Shown here in pieces: positions 54,683 through 63,230 of a stretch of DNA of 64,000 bases (its first letter is position 1; every line of letters begins with the position of its first letter). The stretch covers positions 124,001 to 188,000 of the forward strand of contig NZ_JABJXT010000004.1 in the NCBI RefSeq assembly GCF_013155295.1. The letters run 5' to 3'. Made by a program: the position numbers and the translations under genes. Under the pieces are notes generated by a model that worked only from the letters and a program-made list of their open reading frames with translations, had not been told where the DNA came from and did no database searches. The DNA is from Pseudogemmobacter hezensis. Its GTDB lineage: Bacteria; Pseudomonadota; Alphaproteobacteria; Rhodobacterales; Rhodobacteraceae.

Positions 54683-56238
54683 GCGCCCAGCCTTTTCGCC
54701 GCATTATAGCCCGAGCCGCCGCCAAGCCCCGGCCCCGGATGGGTTGAGGCGCCGATATGGATCAGCCCGCGCACCGGGCCGGTGCCATTCGTCGAATTGT
54801 AGAAGGGCCGCCAGATGAAGAACTGATCGACCGCGCAGGAACCGCCATAGGGATCGCCGCCGACCAGGTTGACGTTCATCGCCTCCAGGTCTTTGGGGCT
54901 ATAGGCGCGGCGTGCCAGAACCATCTTGTCGAAATCTTTGATATGGCTGGAAAGAATGGCCTGCAGGCGGTCGGCGAAGGCCTCTTTCGCGGCGTCCCAG
55001 TCGCGGGCCTCGATCTCGCCTGCGGCATCGCCTTTGATCACTGTGGGCACGTCGGGGATCTGCATCCAGATCACCGATTTGCCCTGAGGGCAGCGGGTTG
55101 GATCAAGACGCGAGGGCTGGCCCACGCAGATCGTCGGTGTGACCGGCAGCATGCCGCGCTCGGCCTCGTTTGACGATTTTGAGACCGCATCGACGCTGTC
55201 CGCCAGATGGATCAGCGCCACCTGTTCCAGCCCCGGCGTTTTCCATTCCGGCACTCCGTCCAGCGCGAAATGCAGCTGGAAATCGCCACGCCCATGGCGG
55301 AAGCGCTTCAGCGCGGCCTTTTCCTCGGGCAGGCTCACATCTTTCAAAAGCCGGTTGTAAAGCTGCCCCGGCGCGACCGAGGCCAGCACCGATTTCGAGG
55401 CGATATGTTCACCGCCCTTCAGCCGCACGCCCGTCACGCGGCCATTTTCCACCGTGATTTCATCGACATCGGCGCTGCAGCGCACCTGGCCGCCATTGGC
55501 CTCTATCAGCGAGACGAAGGCCTTCGCCGCCTGCCCCGCACCGCCTTTTGAGATCGGCGCGCCTGCGCCTTCAAGCGCGAAGGCGATCACCCGGCCCATC
55601 GCGCCGGAATAGGCATTCTCGACCGTCAGCCCGCAATGCAGCGCCCAGGGGGCGAAAAGCGTGCGGGCTTCTTCGGATTTGAACGTGGTCTCAACCCAGC
55701 CGCGCATCGGATCCAGCTGCTGGCCCATCCAGCCCGCAATCCCGCGCAGGCCCCGCTTGCGGGTCTCTTTCAACAGGGTTTTCAGCGTGGCCCAGGACCA
55801 GAGCGGCTGGCCCAGGATCGCAAACATGAAAGGCGCATCCGCCGCCAGACGATCCACCTCGGCCGCGAAAGCATCCCCATCGCCGGGGGCCGCGGCATTC
55901 AGCGCCGCGACGTTTTCCGCCCGGTTGGTTGACAGCACCAGCGAGCGGCCATCCTTGCGCAAAACAGCGGTCGGATGCGGGGTGTTGCAATATTCAAAGC
56001 CATGTTTGGCGAGGTGCGGCCCAAGCGCCGCCCCCGCCGCACTGGTCATAAACAGAACGAAAGTGGTCGCCATTGGGTCATGGACAAAGCCGGGATGCAG
56101 CTCATTGGTGCGCAGACAGCCGCCTGCCACCTCTTCGCGCTCCAGCACCAGAACCTTGCGGCCCTTCAGCGCCAGCAGACTGGCCGCAACCAGCCCGTTA
56201 ATCCCGGATCCAATGATAATATGGTCAACAGCGGCCAT
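54679..56238 (-). CDS. PYROXD2/phytoene-desaturase-like FAD oxidoreductase
   Basis: 519 residues. N-terminal FAD motif GSGINGLVAASLLALKGRKVLVLE; the C-terminal FAD-contact region ends with HIGASTHPGPGLGGGSGYNAAKRL. Such proteins catalyse flavin-linked dehydrogenation of unsaturated or N-containing rings; the reaction here is unknown. It is a paralogue of the gene across the divergent promoter (57207-58772) and lies right after the isatin-hydrolase-like gene. ATG 56238; a GTG at 56244 is in frame. Confidence 0.8.
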   Translation of the reverse strand: MAAVDHIIIGSGINGLVAASLLALKGRKVLVLEREEVAGGCLRTNELHPGFVHDPMATTFVLFMTSAAGAALGPHLAKHGFEYCNTPHPTAVLRKDGRSLVLSTNRAENVAALNAAAPGDGDAFAAEVDRLAADAPFMFAILGQPLWSWATLKTLLKETRKRGLRGIAGWMGQQLDPMRGWVETTFKSEEARTLFAPWALHCGLTVENAYSGAMGRVIAFALEGAGAPISKGGAGQAAKAFVSLIEANGGQVRCSADVDEITVENGRVTGVRLKGGEHIASKSVLASVAPGQLYNRLLKDVSLPEEKAALKRFRHGRGDFQLHFALDGVPEWKTPGLEQVALIHLADSVDAVSKSSNEAERGMLPVTPTICVGQPSRLDPTRCPQGKSVIWMQIPDVPTVIKGDAAGEIEARDWDAAKEAFADRLQAILSSHIKDFDKMVLARRAYSPKDLEAMNVNLVGGDPYGGSCAVDQFFIWRPFYNSTNGTGPVRGLIHIGASTHPGPGLGGGSGYNAAKRLGA

Positions 56239-56244
56239 TTTCAC

Positions 56245-57036
56245 TCAACTTTCTGCAACAAGCGCCAGCGCACGCATCGGCGAGCCGGTGCCATTTTTGA
56301 TTTTCAAAGGCGCGGCAATCAGCACCGCGCCTTTGGGCGGCAATTTATCCAGGTTCACCAGCGAGGCGAGACCAAAGCGGTTGTTGGCATGCAAGAGGTT
56401 ATGCGCCGGGAAAGGTGGGCTCATACCGCCTGCGCAGCCCGCGTCAGTGCCGATGCACTGGCTGCCCCAGCCAACGATGCCCTTGTCGACCAGGAACTGG
56501 ATCGCCTCGGCGGTCGGGCCGGGGGTATGGGGGCCGGTCTCATTGGCGTTCAGGAACTGCGCCTCATCATGGTTAAAGCGATCCCAGTCAGAGCGCAGCA
56601 CCACCCATTCGCCAGCCTGAATCGCGCCATGTTTGGCCTCCCATGCCTCGATATGCGCGACGGTCAGCAGGAAATCCGGGTCAGCGGCGCATTCGGCGCT
56701 GAAATCCAGCACATTCACCGGGGCAATCAGACGCTGAACATCGATGGTGTCGGTATAGCCTTCGGGGTTTTCGCGCCCGGTGATCCAGTGATGGGGCACG
56801 TCGAAATGGGTGCCCGAATGCTCGCCCAGCTCCAGCCAGTTCCAGGCCCAGAAGGGGCCATTCTCGTCATATTCGCAGATCTTATGGATTTTGATCGGCG
56901 GCGTGTCTTTCGCCAGTTCCGGCGGCAGTTTCAAAAGCGGCGTTTCCGGCCCCAGCGTCGCGGTCAGGTCAACCACCCTGATCCCGCCCGAGGCCAGCAA
57001 TCCGGCAAGCTGCATCAGCGCATTGGCTGCGGTCAT
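56245..57036 (-). CDS. Isatin hydrolase-like cyclase-family metalloenzyme
   Basis: 263 residues. The metal-binding family motif is EHSGTHFDVPHHW near residue 75 (HxGTHxDxPxH). The following stretch (TDTIDVQ, IEAWEAKHG, WVVLRSDW, GPHTPGP) and the end (PPKGAVLIAAPLKIKNGTGSP) match my memory of the Labrenzia isatin hydrolase much better than kynurenine formamidase KynB, which is about 50 residues shorter. It would open isatin to isatinate with a Mn or Zn ion. ATG 57036 has GGGAG upstream. It is first gene of the operon; five genes follow with near-zero spacing. Confidence 0.78.
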   Translation of the reverse strand: MTAANALMQLAGLLASGGIRVVDLTATLGPETPLLKLPPELAKDTPPIKIHKICEYDENGPFWAWNWLELGEHSGTHFDVPHHWITGRENPEGYTDTIDVQRLIAPVNVLDFSAECAADPDFLLTVAHIEAWEAKHGAIQAGEWVVLRSDWDRFNHDEAQFLNANETGPHTPGPTAEAIQFLVDKGIVGWGSQCIGTDAGCAGGMSPPFPAHNLLHANNRFGLASLVNLDKLPPKGAVLIAAPLKIKNGTGSPMRALALVAES

Positions 57037-57206
57037 ATCGTTTCTCCCTGTCTGACCTGTTGGTCTTCGATTGGTGTCTGGCATCCTTTGCGCCCGACAA
57101 CAGAGGGGCCCGGATGTCATGACGCTTTTCTCTGCGTCTGTGAGAATCACGCTAGACAGAAATAAATGCGTTTGCAAATATATCTTAAAAAGCGGGGGTA
57201 AGAAAT
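57037..57206. promoter_or_regulatory. Divergent control region of the isatin and importer operons
   Basis: This 170-base space separates two divergent operons. It holds an A/T-rich stretch (57154-57190) with TAGACA at 57153-57158 and A/T hexamers 17-19 bases later, a possible plus-strand promoter, and a GTGA-GAA-TCAC inverted motif just before it that could be a repressor site. Evidence for exact elements is weak. Confidence 0.4.
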
Positions 57207-58772
57207 ATGTCAGACAGCTATGACGTGGTTCTGATCGGGGCCGGCCACAATACCCTGGCCTGCGCCCTGCACCTCGCGGCAAAGGGCTGGAAAACCGGCC
57301 TTTTTGAGGCCGCCCCAACCCCCGGCGGCGCGGTGAAAACCGGGGAGTATACCCTGCCCGGCTTTCGCCATGACTGGGCGGCGATGAACCTGAACCTCTT
57401 CGCCGGATCAGCGTTTTATAAGGACTATTCGGCAGAACTGGCGCAGCATGGCTGCGCCTTTACGCCTGTCAGTAAGCCCTTTGCCTCGGCCTTTCCCGAT
57501 GGCTCCTGGCTGGGGGTTACCACCGACCGCGCGGAAACCCTGGCCCGCATCCGCGCCGAGGATCCCGCCGATGCCGAGACCTGGTCGCGCCTGAATGACA
57601 GTTTTCCGCAAACTGCCGAAGCGATAGGCGGTCTGCTTTCGATCCCGATGAAATTTAATGCGATTGCATGTTTCATGTTTAAAATGCTGCGCCGCAACAA
57701 AATCGGCGGCAGCCTGGATATCGCGCAGTTCATGGCCCAGACGCCGCGCCGCTTTCTGACGCGCAGCTTCCGCTCAGAGAAGATGCAGGCGCTTTTGGGG
57801 GCCTGGGGGCTGCATCTGGATTACGCGCCCGATGTCGCGGGCGGCGGCATTTTCCCCTATCTTGAGGGAATGGTTGCACAAAACCTGGGGATGACGCTGG
57901 GCCAGGGCGGCGCAGACACCATCATCCGGGCCATGGTCAAAGCGATTGAGGCACGCGGCGGGCGCGTCGAATGCAATGCCAGTGTCGCCAAAATCCTGCA
58001 TGAAAACGGCAAGGCCAGCGGGATCGAGCTGGCAGATGGTCGCCGCATTGCAGCGAAAAAAGCGGTGATTGCCGGTGTTGCGCCCCAGGCCCTGCTGCGG
58101 ATGACCGGGCCGACAGAGTCGCGCTTTGACCAGGCGATGCGCGATTACGCCTATGCGCCGGGCACGATGATGATCCACCTGGCGATGGACAGCCTGCCCG
58201 ACTGGGCGGCGGGCGCGGCGCTGCAGGAATTCGCCTATATCCATCTTGCCCCCAGCCTGGACCAGCAGGCGCGGGTCTATCAGCAGGCCCAGGCCGGCCT
58301 GTTGCCGGATGAGCCGATCCTTGTCGTGGGTCAGCCGACAACCGTTGACCCCTCGCGGGCGCCTCAGGGCAAGCATGTCCTTTGGGTGCAGGTGCGTATG
58401 GTGCCGGGCCAGATCAAAGGCGATGCGGCGGGCCAGATCACGGCGAAAACCTGGGATGAGGCCACCGCGCCGATGGCCGAGCGGGCGCTGGATATTCTTG
58501 AGCGCTATGCTCCCGGCACGCGGGCAAAGATCCTGGAGAAACACGTCGTCTCACCCCTGGATCTTGAGGCTGAGAACCCCAATCTGGTCGGCGGTGATCA
58601 GGTTTGCGGCAGCCATCACATCTCGCAAAACTTTATGTTCCGCCCGGCGCGGGGCCATTCTGACGGCTCGACCGCGCTGAAAAACCTGCATCTGACCGGG
58701 GCGGCCGTCTGGCCGGGCGCGGGCACAGGCGCGGGGCCAGGCTATCTCCTGGCAAGGAGGCTGGCAAAATAA
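57207..58772 (+). CDS. PYROXD2/phytoene-desaturase-like FAD oxidoreductase, paralogue
   Basis: 521 residues. FAD motif GAGHNTLACALHLAAKGW near residue 10 and the C-terminal segment AAVWPGAGTGAGPGYLLARRL. It is similar along its length to the flavoenzyme at 54679-56238, and both keep a NLVGGD segment before the C-terminus. The two may act in sequence or form a heteromer. It leads the plus-strand operon that continues with an ABC importer, so the substrate is probably the imported compound or an early product. Its exact reaction is unknown. Confidence 0.8.
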   Translation: MSDSYDVVLIGAGHNTLACALHLAAKGWKTGLFEAAPTPGGAVKTGEYTLPGFRHDWAAMNLNLFAGSAFYKDYSAELAQHGCAFTPVSKPFASAFPDGSWLGVTTDRAETLARIRAEDPADAETWSRLNDSFPQTAEAIGGLLSIPMKFNAIACFMFKMLRRNKIGGSLDIAQFMAQTPRRFLTRSFRSEKMQALLGAWGLHLDYAPDVAGGGIFPYLEGMVAQNLGMTLGQGGADTIIRAMVKAIEARGGRVECNASVAKILHENGKASGIELADGRRIAAKKAVIAGVAPQALLRMTGPTESRFDQAMRDYAYAPGTMMIHLAMDSLPDWAAGAALQEFAYIHLAPSLDQQARVYQQAQAGLLPDEPILVVGQPTTVDPSRAPQGKHVLWVQVRMVPGQIKGDAAGQITAKTWDEATAPMAERALDILERYAPGTRAKILEKHVVSPLDLEAENPNLVGGDQVCGSHHISQNFMFRPARGHSDGSTALKNLHLTGAAVWPGAGTGAGPGYLLARRLAK

Positions 58773-58795
58773 GACCCTCCTTCAAATAAGACCCT
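58767..58795. repeat. 12-bp direct repeat around the flavoenzyme stop codon
   Basis: AAATAAGACCCT occurs at 58767-58778 and 58784-58795. The first copy supplies the TAA stop at 58770. It may be a duplication or a small regulatory site before the ABC genes; no function can be assigned. Confidence 0.8.
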
Positions 58796-58877
58796 ACGGC
58801 CGCGCGCGCATAATCCGGCATCAGACCGGAGCGGGCGGAAAAACCGACCCATCCACAAGACAACGACAGGGAATGAT

Positions 58878-60395
58878 ATGAAACTCAATCGCAGAGCCTT
58901 GCTGCAGCTCTCGGCGGCCAGTGTCACATTGGGGGCGTTCAGCCTGCCCGCGCTGGCGCAGATCGACGAGCTGGTGATCGCCTATAACGTCACTCTGCCC
59001 AGCTGGGACCCGACCACCGGCCCAAGCGCGGTGAACCCGACGATCCAGGGCATCTATCAGTCGGTCTTTGACCAGTTCATCCTGCAACAGCCCGATCTGA
59101 CGCCCGCGCCGGGGCTGGTGACCGAATGGGGCTGGAATGAGGATTACAGCCAGATCTGGCTGGTGGTGCGCGAGGGCGTCAAATGGCATGACGGCTCGGA
59201 TCTGACGCCCGAGGATATCGCCTGGAGCCTGGCGCGTGTGGCCGATCCGGCGACCGGCAGCCCGATCCAGTTCGTCTGGGGCACGCTGGAAAACCACCGG
59301 GTCGAGGGCAATCGCGTCATCGCCGATGTGAAGCAATTCGACCCCACCATCTTCAAATGGATGTATTTCCTGACCGGCTATGTGCTGCCGAAAGCCTATT
59401 ATGAAAAGGTGGGGCCTGAGGGTTTTGAGGCCGCGCCGATTGGCACCGGCCCCTATATGGTCGAGAAATTCGAGCGCAACGCCTATGTGCGGCTGAAGGC
59501 GAATGAGGCCTATTGGGGCGGCGCGCCCGAGTTCAAAACGGTGACGATCAAATTCGTAACCGATGCGGCGGCGCGGGTGGCGGAAATCGAATCCGGCAAC
59601 AGCCATGTCACCCTTGAGATGCCCTATGAGGAATATGACCGCCTGAAAGGGTCGATGAATGGGGTGGCTGCGCCCATCTCGGATATCGGGATGATTTTCC
59701 TCAATGATATCGATGTGATGCTGGATCCGAATGTGCGCAAGGCGGCGGCGCATGCGATTGACAAACAGGCGATCATTGATCGGTTGCTGTCGGGGTACGG
59801 CGTGAAGATCGACACGCTGGAGACGCCGGAATATGTGGCCTATGATGCGTCAATCACCGTGCCCTACGACCCGGAAAAGGCGGTCGCGCTGCTGGCGGCC
59901 TCGGGCTATTCGACCGACAACCCGGTGAAGTTCAAAATCCAGACGACGCGGGGCTTCAAGCCCAAGGATTATGAGATGATCCAGGCGATTGTCGGGCTCT
60001 GGCGCCGCGTCGGCATCGAGGCCGAGATCGAGGTTTATGAGATCGCCAAACATTATGAGCTGCGGGCCGCAGATCAGCTGGCCCCGGCGGCGTTCTACAA
60101 CTGGGGCAACTCGGTTGGGGATCCGACCACGGGGACGGGTTTTGCGATGTTTGGCCCCAGCCCGCATTCGGTCTGGGACGGGCAGGATCTGATAGACATG
60201 ATCAACCCGCTTTGGGGCGAAAAGGATGAGGCGAAGCGGATCGAGGGCTGGAAGGCCGTCGATCGGTTCATCGCCGAGGATGCGCTGGTGATTCCGCTGT
60301 TGCAATATGTGCAGCCGATCCTCTCGGCGAAGGGGGTTGTGGTGACGCCGCATGCCTCTGGTGCCTTGCTGCCGCATCTGATGAAGCGCGGCTGA
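58878..60395 (+). CDS. ABC transporter substrate-binding protein (peptide/nickel family 5)
   Basis: 505 residues. A twin-arginine-like signal (NRRALLQLSAASVTLGAFSLPALAQ) points to export through Tat. The family-5 pattern is visible in GLVTEWGWNEDYSQIWLVVREGVKWHDG, FKTVTIKF and VRKAAAHAIDKQAI. It captures the substrate in the periplasm for the permeases that follow. The neighbours suggest an aromatic or indolic amino-type ligand rather than a peptide; this is inference. Confidence 0.85.
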   Translation: MKLNRRALLQLSAASVTLGAFSLPALAQIDELVIAYNVTLPSWDPTTGPSAVNPTIQGIYQSVFDQFILQQPDLTPAPGLVTEWGWNEDYSQIWLVVREGVKWHDGSDLTPEDIAWSLARVADPATGSPIQFVWGTLENHRVEGNRVIADVKQFDPTIFKWMYFLTGYVLPKAYYEKVGPEGFEAAPIGTGPYMVEKFERNAYVRLKANEAYWGGAPEFKTVTIKFVTDAAARVAEIESGNSHVTLEMPYEEYDRLKGSMNGVAAPISDIGMIFLNDIDVMLDPNVRKAAAHAIDKQAIIDRLLSGYGVKIDTLETPEYVAYDASITVPYDPEKAVALLAASGYSTDNPVKFKIQTTRGFKPKDYEMIQAIVGLWRRVGIEAEIEVYEIAKHYELRAADQLAPAAFYNWGNSVGDPTTGTGFAMFGPSPHSVWDGQDLIDMINPLWGEKDEAKRIEGWKAVDRFIAEDALVIPLLQYVQPILSAKGVVVTPHASGALLPHLMKRG

Positions 60396-60406
60396 GAGTG
60401 ACCGAC

Positions 60407-60461
60407 CCGGGGGGCTTTGCGCCCCCCGGACCCCCCGCAGGATATTTAAGGACAGATGAAA
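60407..60461. repeat. Dispersed hairpin repeat, copy 2
   Basis: A G/C hairpin (CCGGGGGGC 60407-60415, loop TTTGC, complement 60421-60429), then ACCCCCCGCAGGATATTTAA and GGACAGATGAAA. It matches the minus-strand reading of 44091-44141. It lies between the binding-protein stop and the first permease, where it could lower expression of the downstream transporter genes. Confidence 0.85.
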
Positions 60462-60486
60462 GGGCCAGGGGACTGGCGCTTTCTGG

Positions 60487-61503
60487 ATGGTCATGCAGCA
60501 TCTGAGAACAGTAATGGGGCGGCTGTTGACCACGCTGATCACGCTTTTGGGCGTGGCGGTGGTGGTCTTTGTCGTCATCCGGGTCGTGCCGGGCAATCCG
60601 ATCGCCATGATGCTGCCCCCGGGCGCGACAGAGGCGGATATTGCGCGGCTGAACGCGCTTTATGGGTTCGACAAGTCGATCCCGCAGCAGTTTTTTATCT
60701 GGCTGGGCGGCGTGGTGCAGGGCGATTTTGGCACCTCGATCACCGCGAGGCAGCCCGTGACGGGGATGGTGCTGGGGCGGCTGCCTGCGACGCTGGAGCT
60801 GTCGGTCATGGCGCTGGTTATGGCCTGCGTGATGGGTGGCGCGATGGCGCTTTGGGGGACGCGGCGGCGCGAGACAAAGACCGAAGCCGCGATTGATGTG
60901 GCCAATGGTATGGCGCTGTCGGTGCCCGATTTCCTGTGGGGGCTTTTGCTGATCCTGGGGTTTGGGGTTCTTTGGCCGGTGTTTCATATCTCGGGGCGGG
61001 TGACGCCCTCGCTGGAGCTGCCTTTCACCACGAATTTCTATCTGTTTGAAAGCCTGATCCGGCTGCGCTTTGATCTTTGGGCCGATATCGTCAGCCATAT
61101 GTTCCTGCCTGCGCTGGCGCTGGCGATCCCTTTGTCGGCGATCATCGGGCAGCTTCTGAAGCAAAGCCTGAAAGAGACCATGCATCTGGATTACGTCACG
61201 CTGGCGCGCACCCGCGGCTATGGCGAGACGCATGTGATCCTGCGTGAGGCTTTGCGCAATGCGATCCTGCCGACGCTGACGCTGGTGGGGGTGCAGTTCA
61301 CCTTTCTGATCGGTGGCACGGTGATCATCGAGCGGCTGTTTTCCTATGAGGGGCTTGGCAATATGGCCATTGAGGCGGTGACCAACCGCGATCTGCCGCT
61401 GATCCAGGGGATCGTGATCCTTTTCGCGCTGATCTTCACCGGGGTGAACCTGGTCGTCGATCTGCTTTATGCCGTTCTGAACCCGAGGCTGCGCCATGGC
61501 TGA
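60487..61503 (+). CDS. ABC transporter permease (DppB-like)
   Basis: 338 residues, six hydrophobic segments. It begins MVMQHLRTVMGRLLTTLITLLGVAVVVFVVIRVVPG-like, typical of DppB, and carries the coupling loop (YVTLARTRGYGETHVILREALRNAILP). One half of the inner-membrane channel. Its stop overlaps the next gene by 8 bases. Confidence 0.9.
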   Translation: MVMQHLRTVMGRLLTTLITLLGVAVVVFVVIRVVPGNPIAMMLPPGATEADIARLNALYGFDKSIPQQFFIWLGGVVQGDFGTSITARQPVTGMVLGRLPATLELSVMALVMACVMGGAMALWGTRRRETKTEAAIDVANGMALSVPDFLWGLLLILGFGVLWPVFHISGRVTPSLELPFTTNFYLFESLIRLRFDLWADIVSHMFLPALALAIPLSAIIGQLLKQSLKETMHLDYVTLARTRGYGETHVILREALRNAILPTLTLVGVQFTFLIGGTVIIERLFSYEGLGNMAIEAVTNRDLPLIQGIVILFALIFTGVNLVVDLLYAVLNPRLRHG

Positions 61504-62347
61504 TGCGCGAATGATGGTTAGGCGCCAGGCCGGGGCGCGGCTGTGGCTGTCGGCTTTCTGGCTGGGGCTGGTGGCGCTGGCGGCGCTTTTTGCGCCACTG
61601 ATCGCGCCGCATGACCCGCTGGCGCAGGATCTGTTTCTGGGCCGGATGCCGCCCTTCTGGGTGGCGGGGGCCGAGCCTGGCTATTGGCTGGGCACTGACA
61701 GCCTGGGCCGCGATGTTTTAAGCCGGCTGATCTATGGCGCAAGGATTGCGCTGACAGTGGCGCTGGTTGCGGGGGCTGCGACCTGCGTGCTGGGCGCGGG
61801 GCTTGGGCTGATGGCGGGCTATATGCGCGGCTGGGTCGATACCGTCATCTCACGCTTTATCGACATCTGGATGGCCTTTCCGCCGGTTCTGTTTTCCATC
61901 CTGCTGATTGCGGTGATGGGGCCGGGGCTGATCTCGATCATCATCGCCATCGTCATCATCGACTGGACCCGTTTCGCGCGGGTGATCCGGGCCGAGGCGA
62001 TGGGCCAGGGGGCGATGGATTATGTCGCCTCGGCCAGGGTGGCGGGGCGCGGGCGCATCTCGACCATGCTGACCGAGATCCTGCCCAATGTCCTGCCGAC
62101 CATCGTCGTTTTGCTGACGCTGGAGATGGGGATTGCGGTGATCATCGAGGCGATCCTGAGTTTCGTGAACCTGTCGATCCCCACCGATGATGCGACCTGG
62201 GGCGGGATGATTTCCGAGGGCCGGGTCTCAATCCATCAGGCCTGGTGGGTGCTGGTTTTCCCGCTGATCGCGCTGTTCCTGACCGTGCTGGCCTTCTCTC
62301 AGCTGGGTGAGGGGCTGAAGGACCGCTATGACCCGGTGTTGCGGTGA
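61496..62347 (+). CDS. ABC transporter permease (DppC-like)
   Basis: 283 residues, six hydrophobic segments. Family features: LGTDSLGRDVLSRLIYGARI and the coupling loop (YVASARVAGRGRISTMLTEILPNVLPTI). It pairs with the preceding permease. The start may be 61496 or ATG 61511. Confidence 0.9.
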   Translation: MADARMMVRRQAGARLWLSAFWLGLVALAALFAPLIAPHDPLAQDLFLGRMPPFWVAGAEPGYWLGTDSLGRDVLSRLIYGARIALTVALVAGAATCVLGAGLGLMAGYMRGWVDTVISRFIDIWMAFPPVLFSILLIAVMGPGLISIIIAIVIIDWTRFARVIRAEAMGQGAMDYVASARVAGRGRISTMLTEILPNVLPTIVVLLTLEMGIAVIIEAILSFVNLSIPTDDATWGGMISEGRVSIHQAWWVLVFPLIALFLTVLAFSQLGEGLKDRYDPVLR

Positions 62348-62357
62348 GGGGGCTGCG

Positions 62358-63230
62358 ATGAATTATCTTGAGCTGAAGGGCCTTTCGGCGCGGATCATGC
62401 GCCAGAACCATCCGCTTTTGCGTTCGGTTTCACTGGCGCTGGCGCCCGGAGAGGTGCGGGGCCTGGTGGGCGAAAGCGGGGCCGGAAAGTCGATGATCGG
62501 CAAGGCGGTGCTGGGCATCCTGCCCAAAGCTGTAGAGCTGACCGGGGGTGAGATCTGGCTTGATGGCCAGGATCTGCAGCGCCTTTCCGCCCGTGATCGC
62601 CGCCACCGGATCGGGCAGAGCTGTGCGCTGATCCCGCAGGATCCGCTGACGGCGCTGAACCCCTCACGCCGGATCGCGCCGCAGATCACCGACCGGCTGG
62701 TTGACATCCTGGGGTGGGAACGGGCGCGGGCGGTGACCCGCGCCGAAGAGCTGCTGCATGAGGTCAGGATCGAGGATCCGGCGCGGGTGATGCGCGCTTA
62801 TCCGCATGAGCTCTCGGGCGGGATGCGCCAGCGGATCCTGATCGCCTCGGCCTTTGCGGCAGAGCCGAAGCTGATCGTCGCGGACGAGCCGACCACCGCG
62901 CTGGATGTGACGGTGCAAAAGCAGATCCTGAAACTTATCAAAGACATGCAGGCCCGCCACGGCACCGCGATCCTGTTTGTCACCCATGATCTGGGCGTGG
63001 TGTCAAAGGTCTGCAACCGGCTTTCCGTGCTTTATGGCGGCATGGTCGTTGAGGATAATGACATCGACAGTTTCTTCGCCGGGCCGCGCCATCCCTATTC
63101 GCGGGCGCTGCTGGCGGCGACGCCGAAATACACCGATCCCGGGGCCAGCCTGACCCCGGTTCCCGACAGTGTCATCGCCGGGGTGCGCGGCGAAATTGAG
63201 GCTTTTGACCAAAGGCAGGCCCATGTCTGA
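62358..63230 (+). CDS. ABC transporter ATP-binding protein (DppD-like)
   Basis: 290 residues. Walker A GESGAGKS, Q-loop ALIPQDPLTALNP, signature LSGGMRQR, Walker B LIVADEPTTALDV and switch His in FVTHDLGV. One of two ATPase subunits. ATG 62358 is preferred over the in-frame ATG at 62328, which overlaps the permease. Its end overlaps the next gene by 8 bases. Confidence 0.9.
   Translation: MNYLELKGLSARIMRQNHPLLRSVSLALAPGEVRGLVGESGAGKSMIGKAVLGILPKAVELTGGEIWLDGQDLQRLSARDRRHRIGQSCALIPQDPLTALNPSRRIAPQITDRLVDILGWERARAVTRAEELLHEVRIEDPARVMRAYPHELSGGMRQRILIASAFAAEPKLIVADEPTTALDVTVQKQILKLIKDMQARHGTAILFVTHDLGVVSKVCNRLSVLYGGMVVEDNDIDSFFAGPRHPYSRALLAATPKYTDPGASLTPVPDSVIAGVRGEIEAFDQRQAHV

Noticed and set aside
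56245-57036. Kynurenine formamidase for the cyclase-family gene
   Set aside because: KynB is about 50 residues shorter and no kynureninase or tryptophan dioxygenase lies nearby; motifs and context fit isatin hydrolase better.
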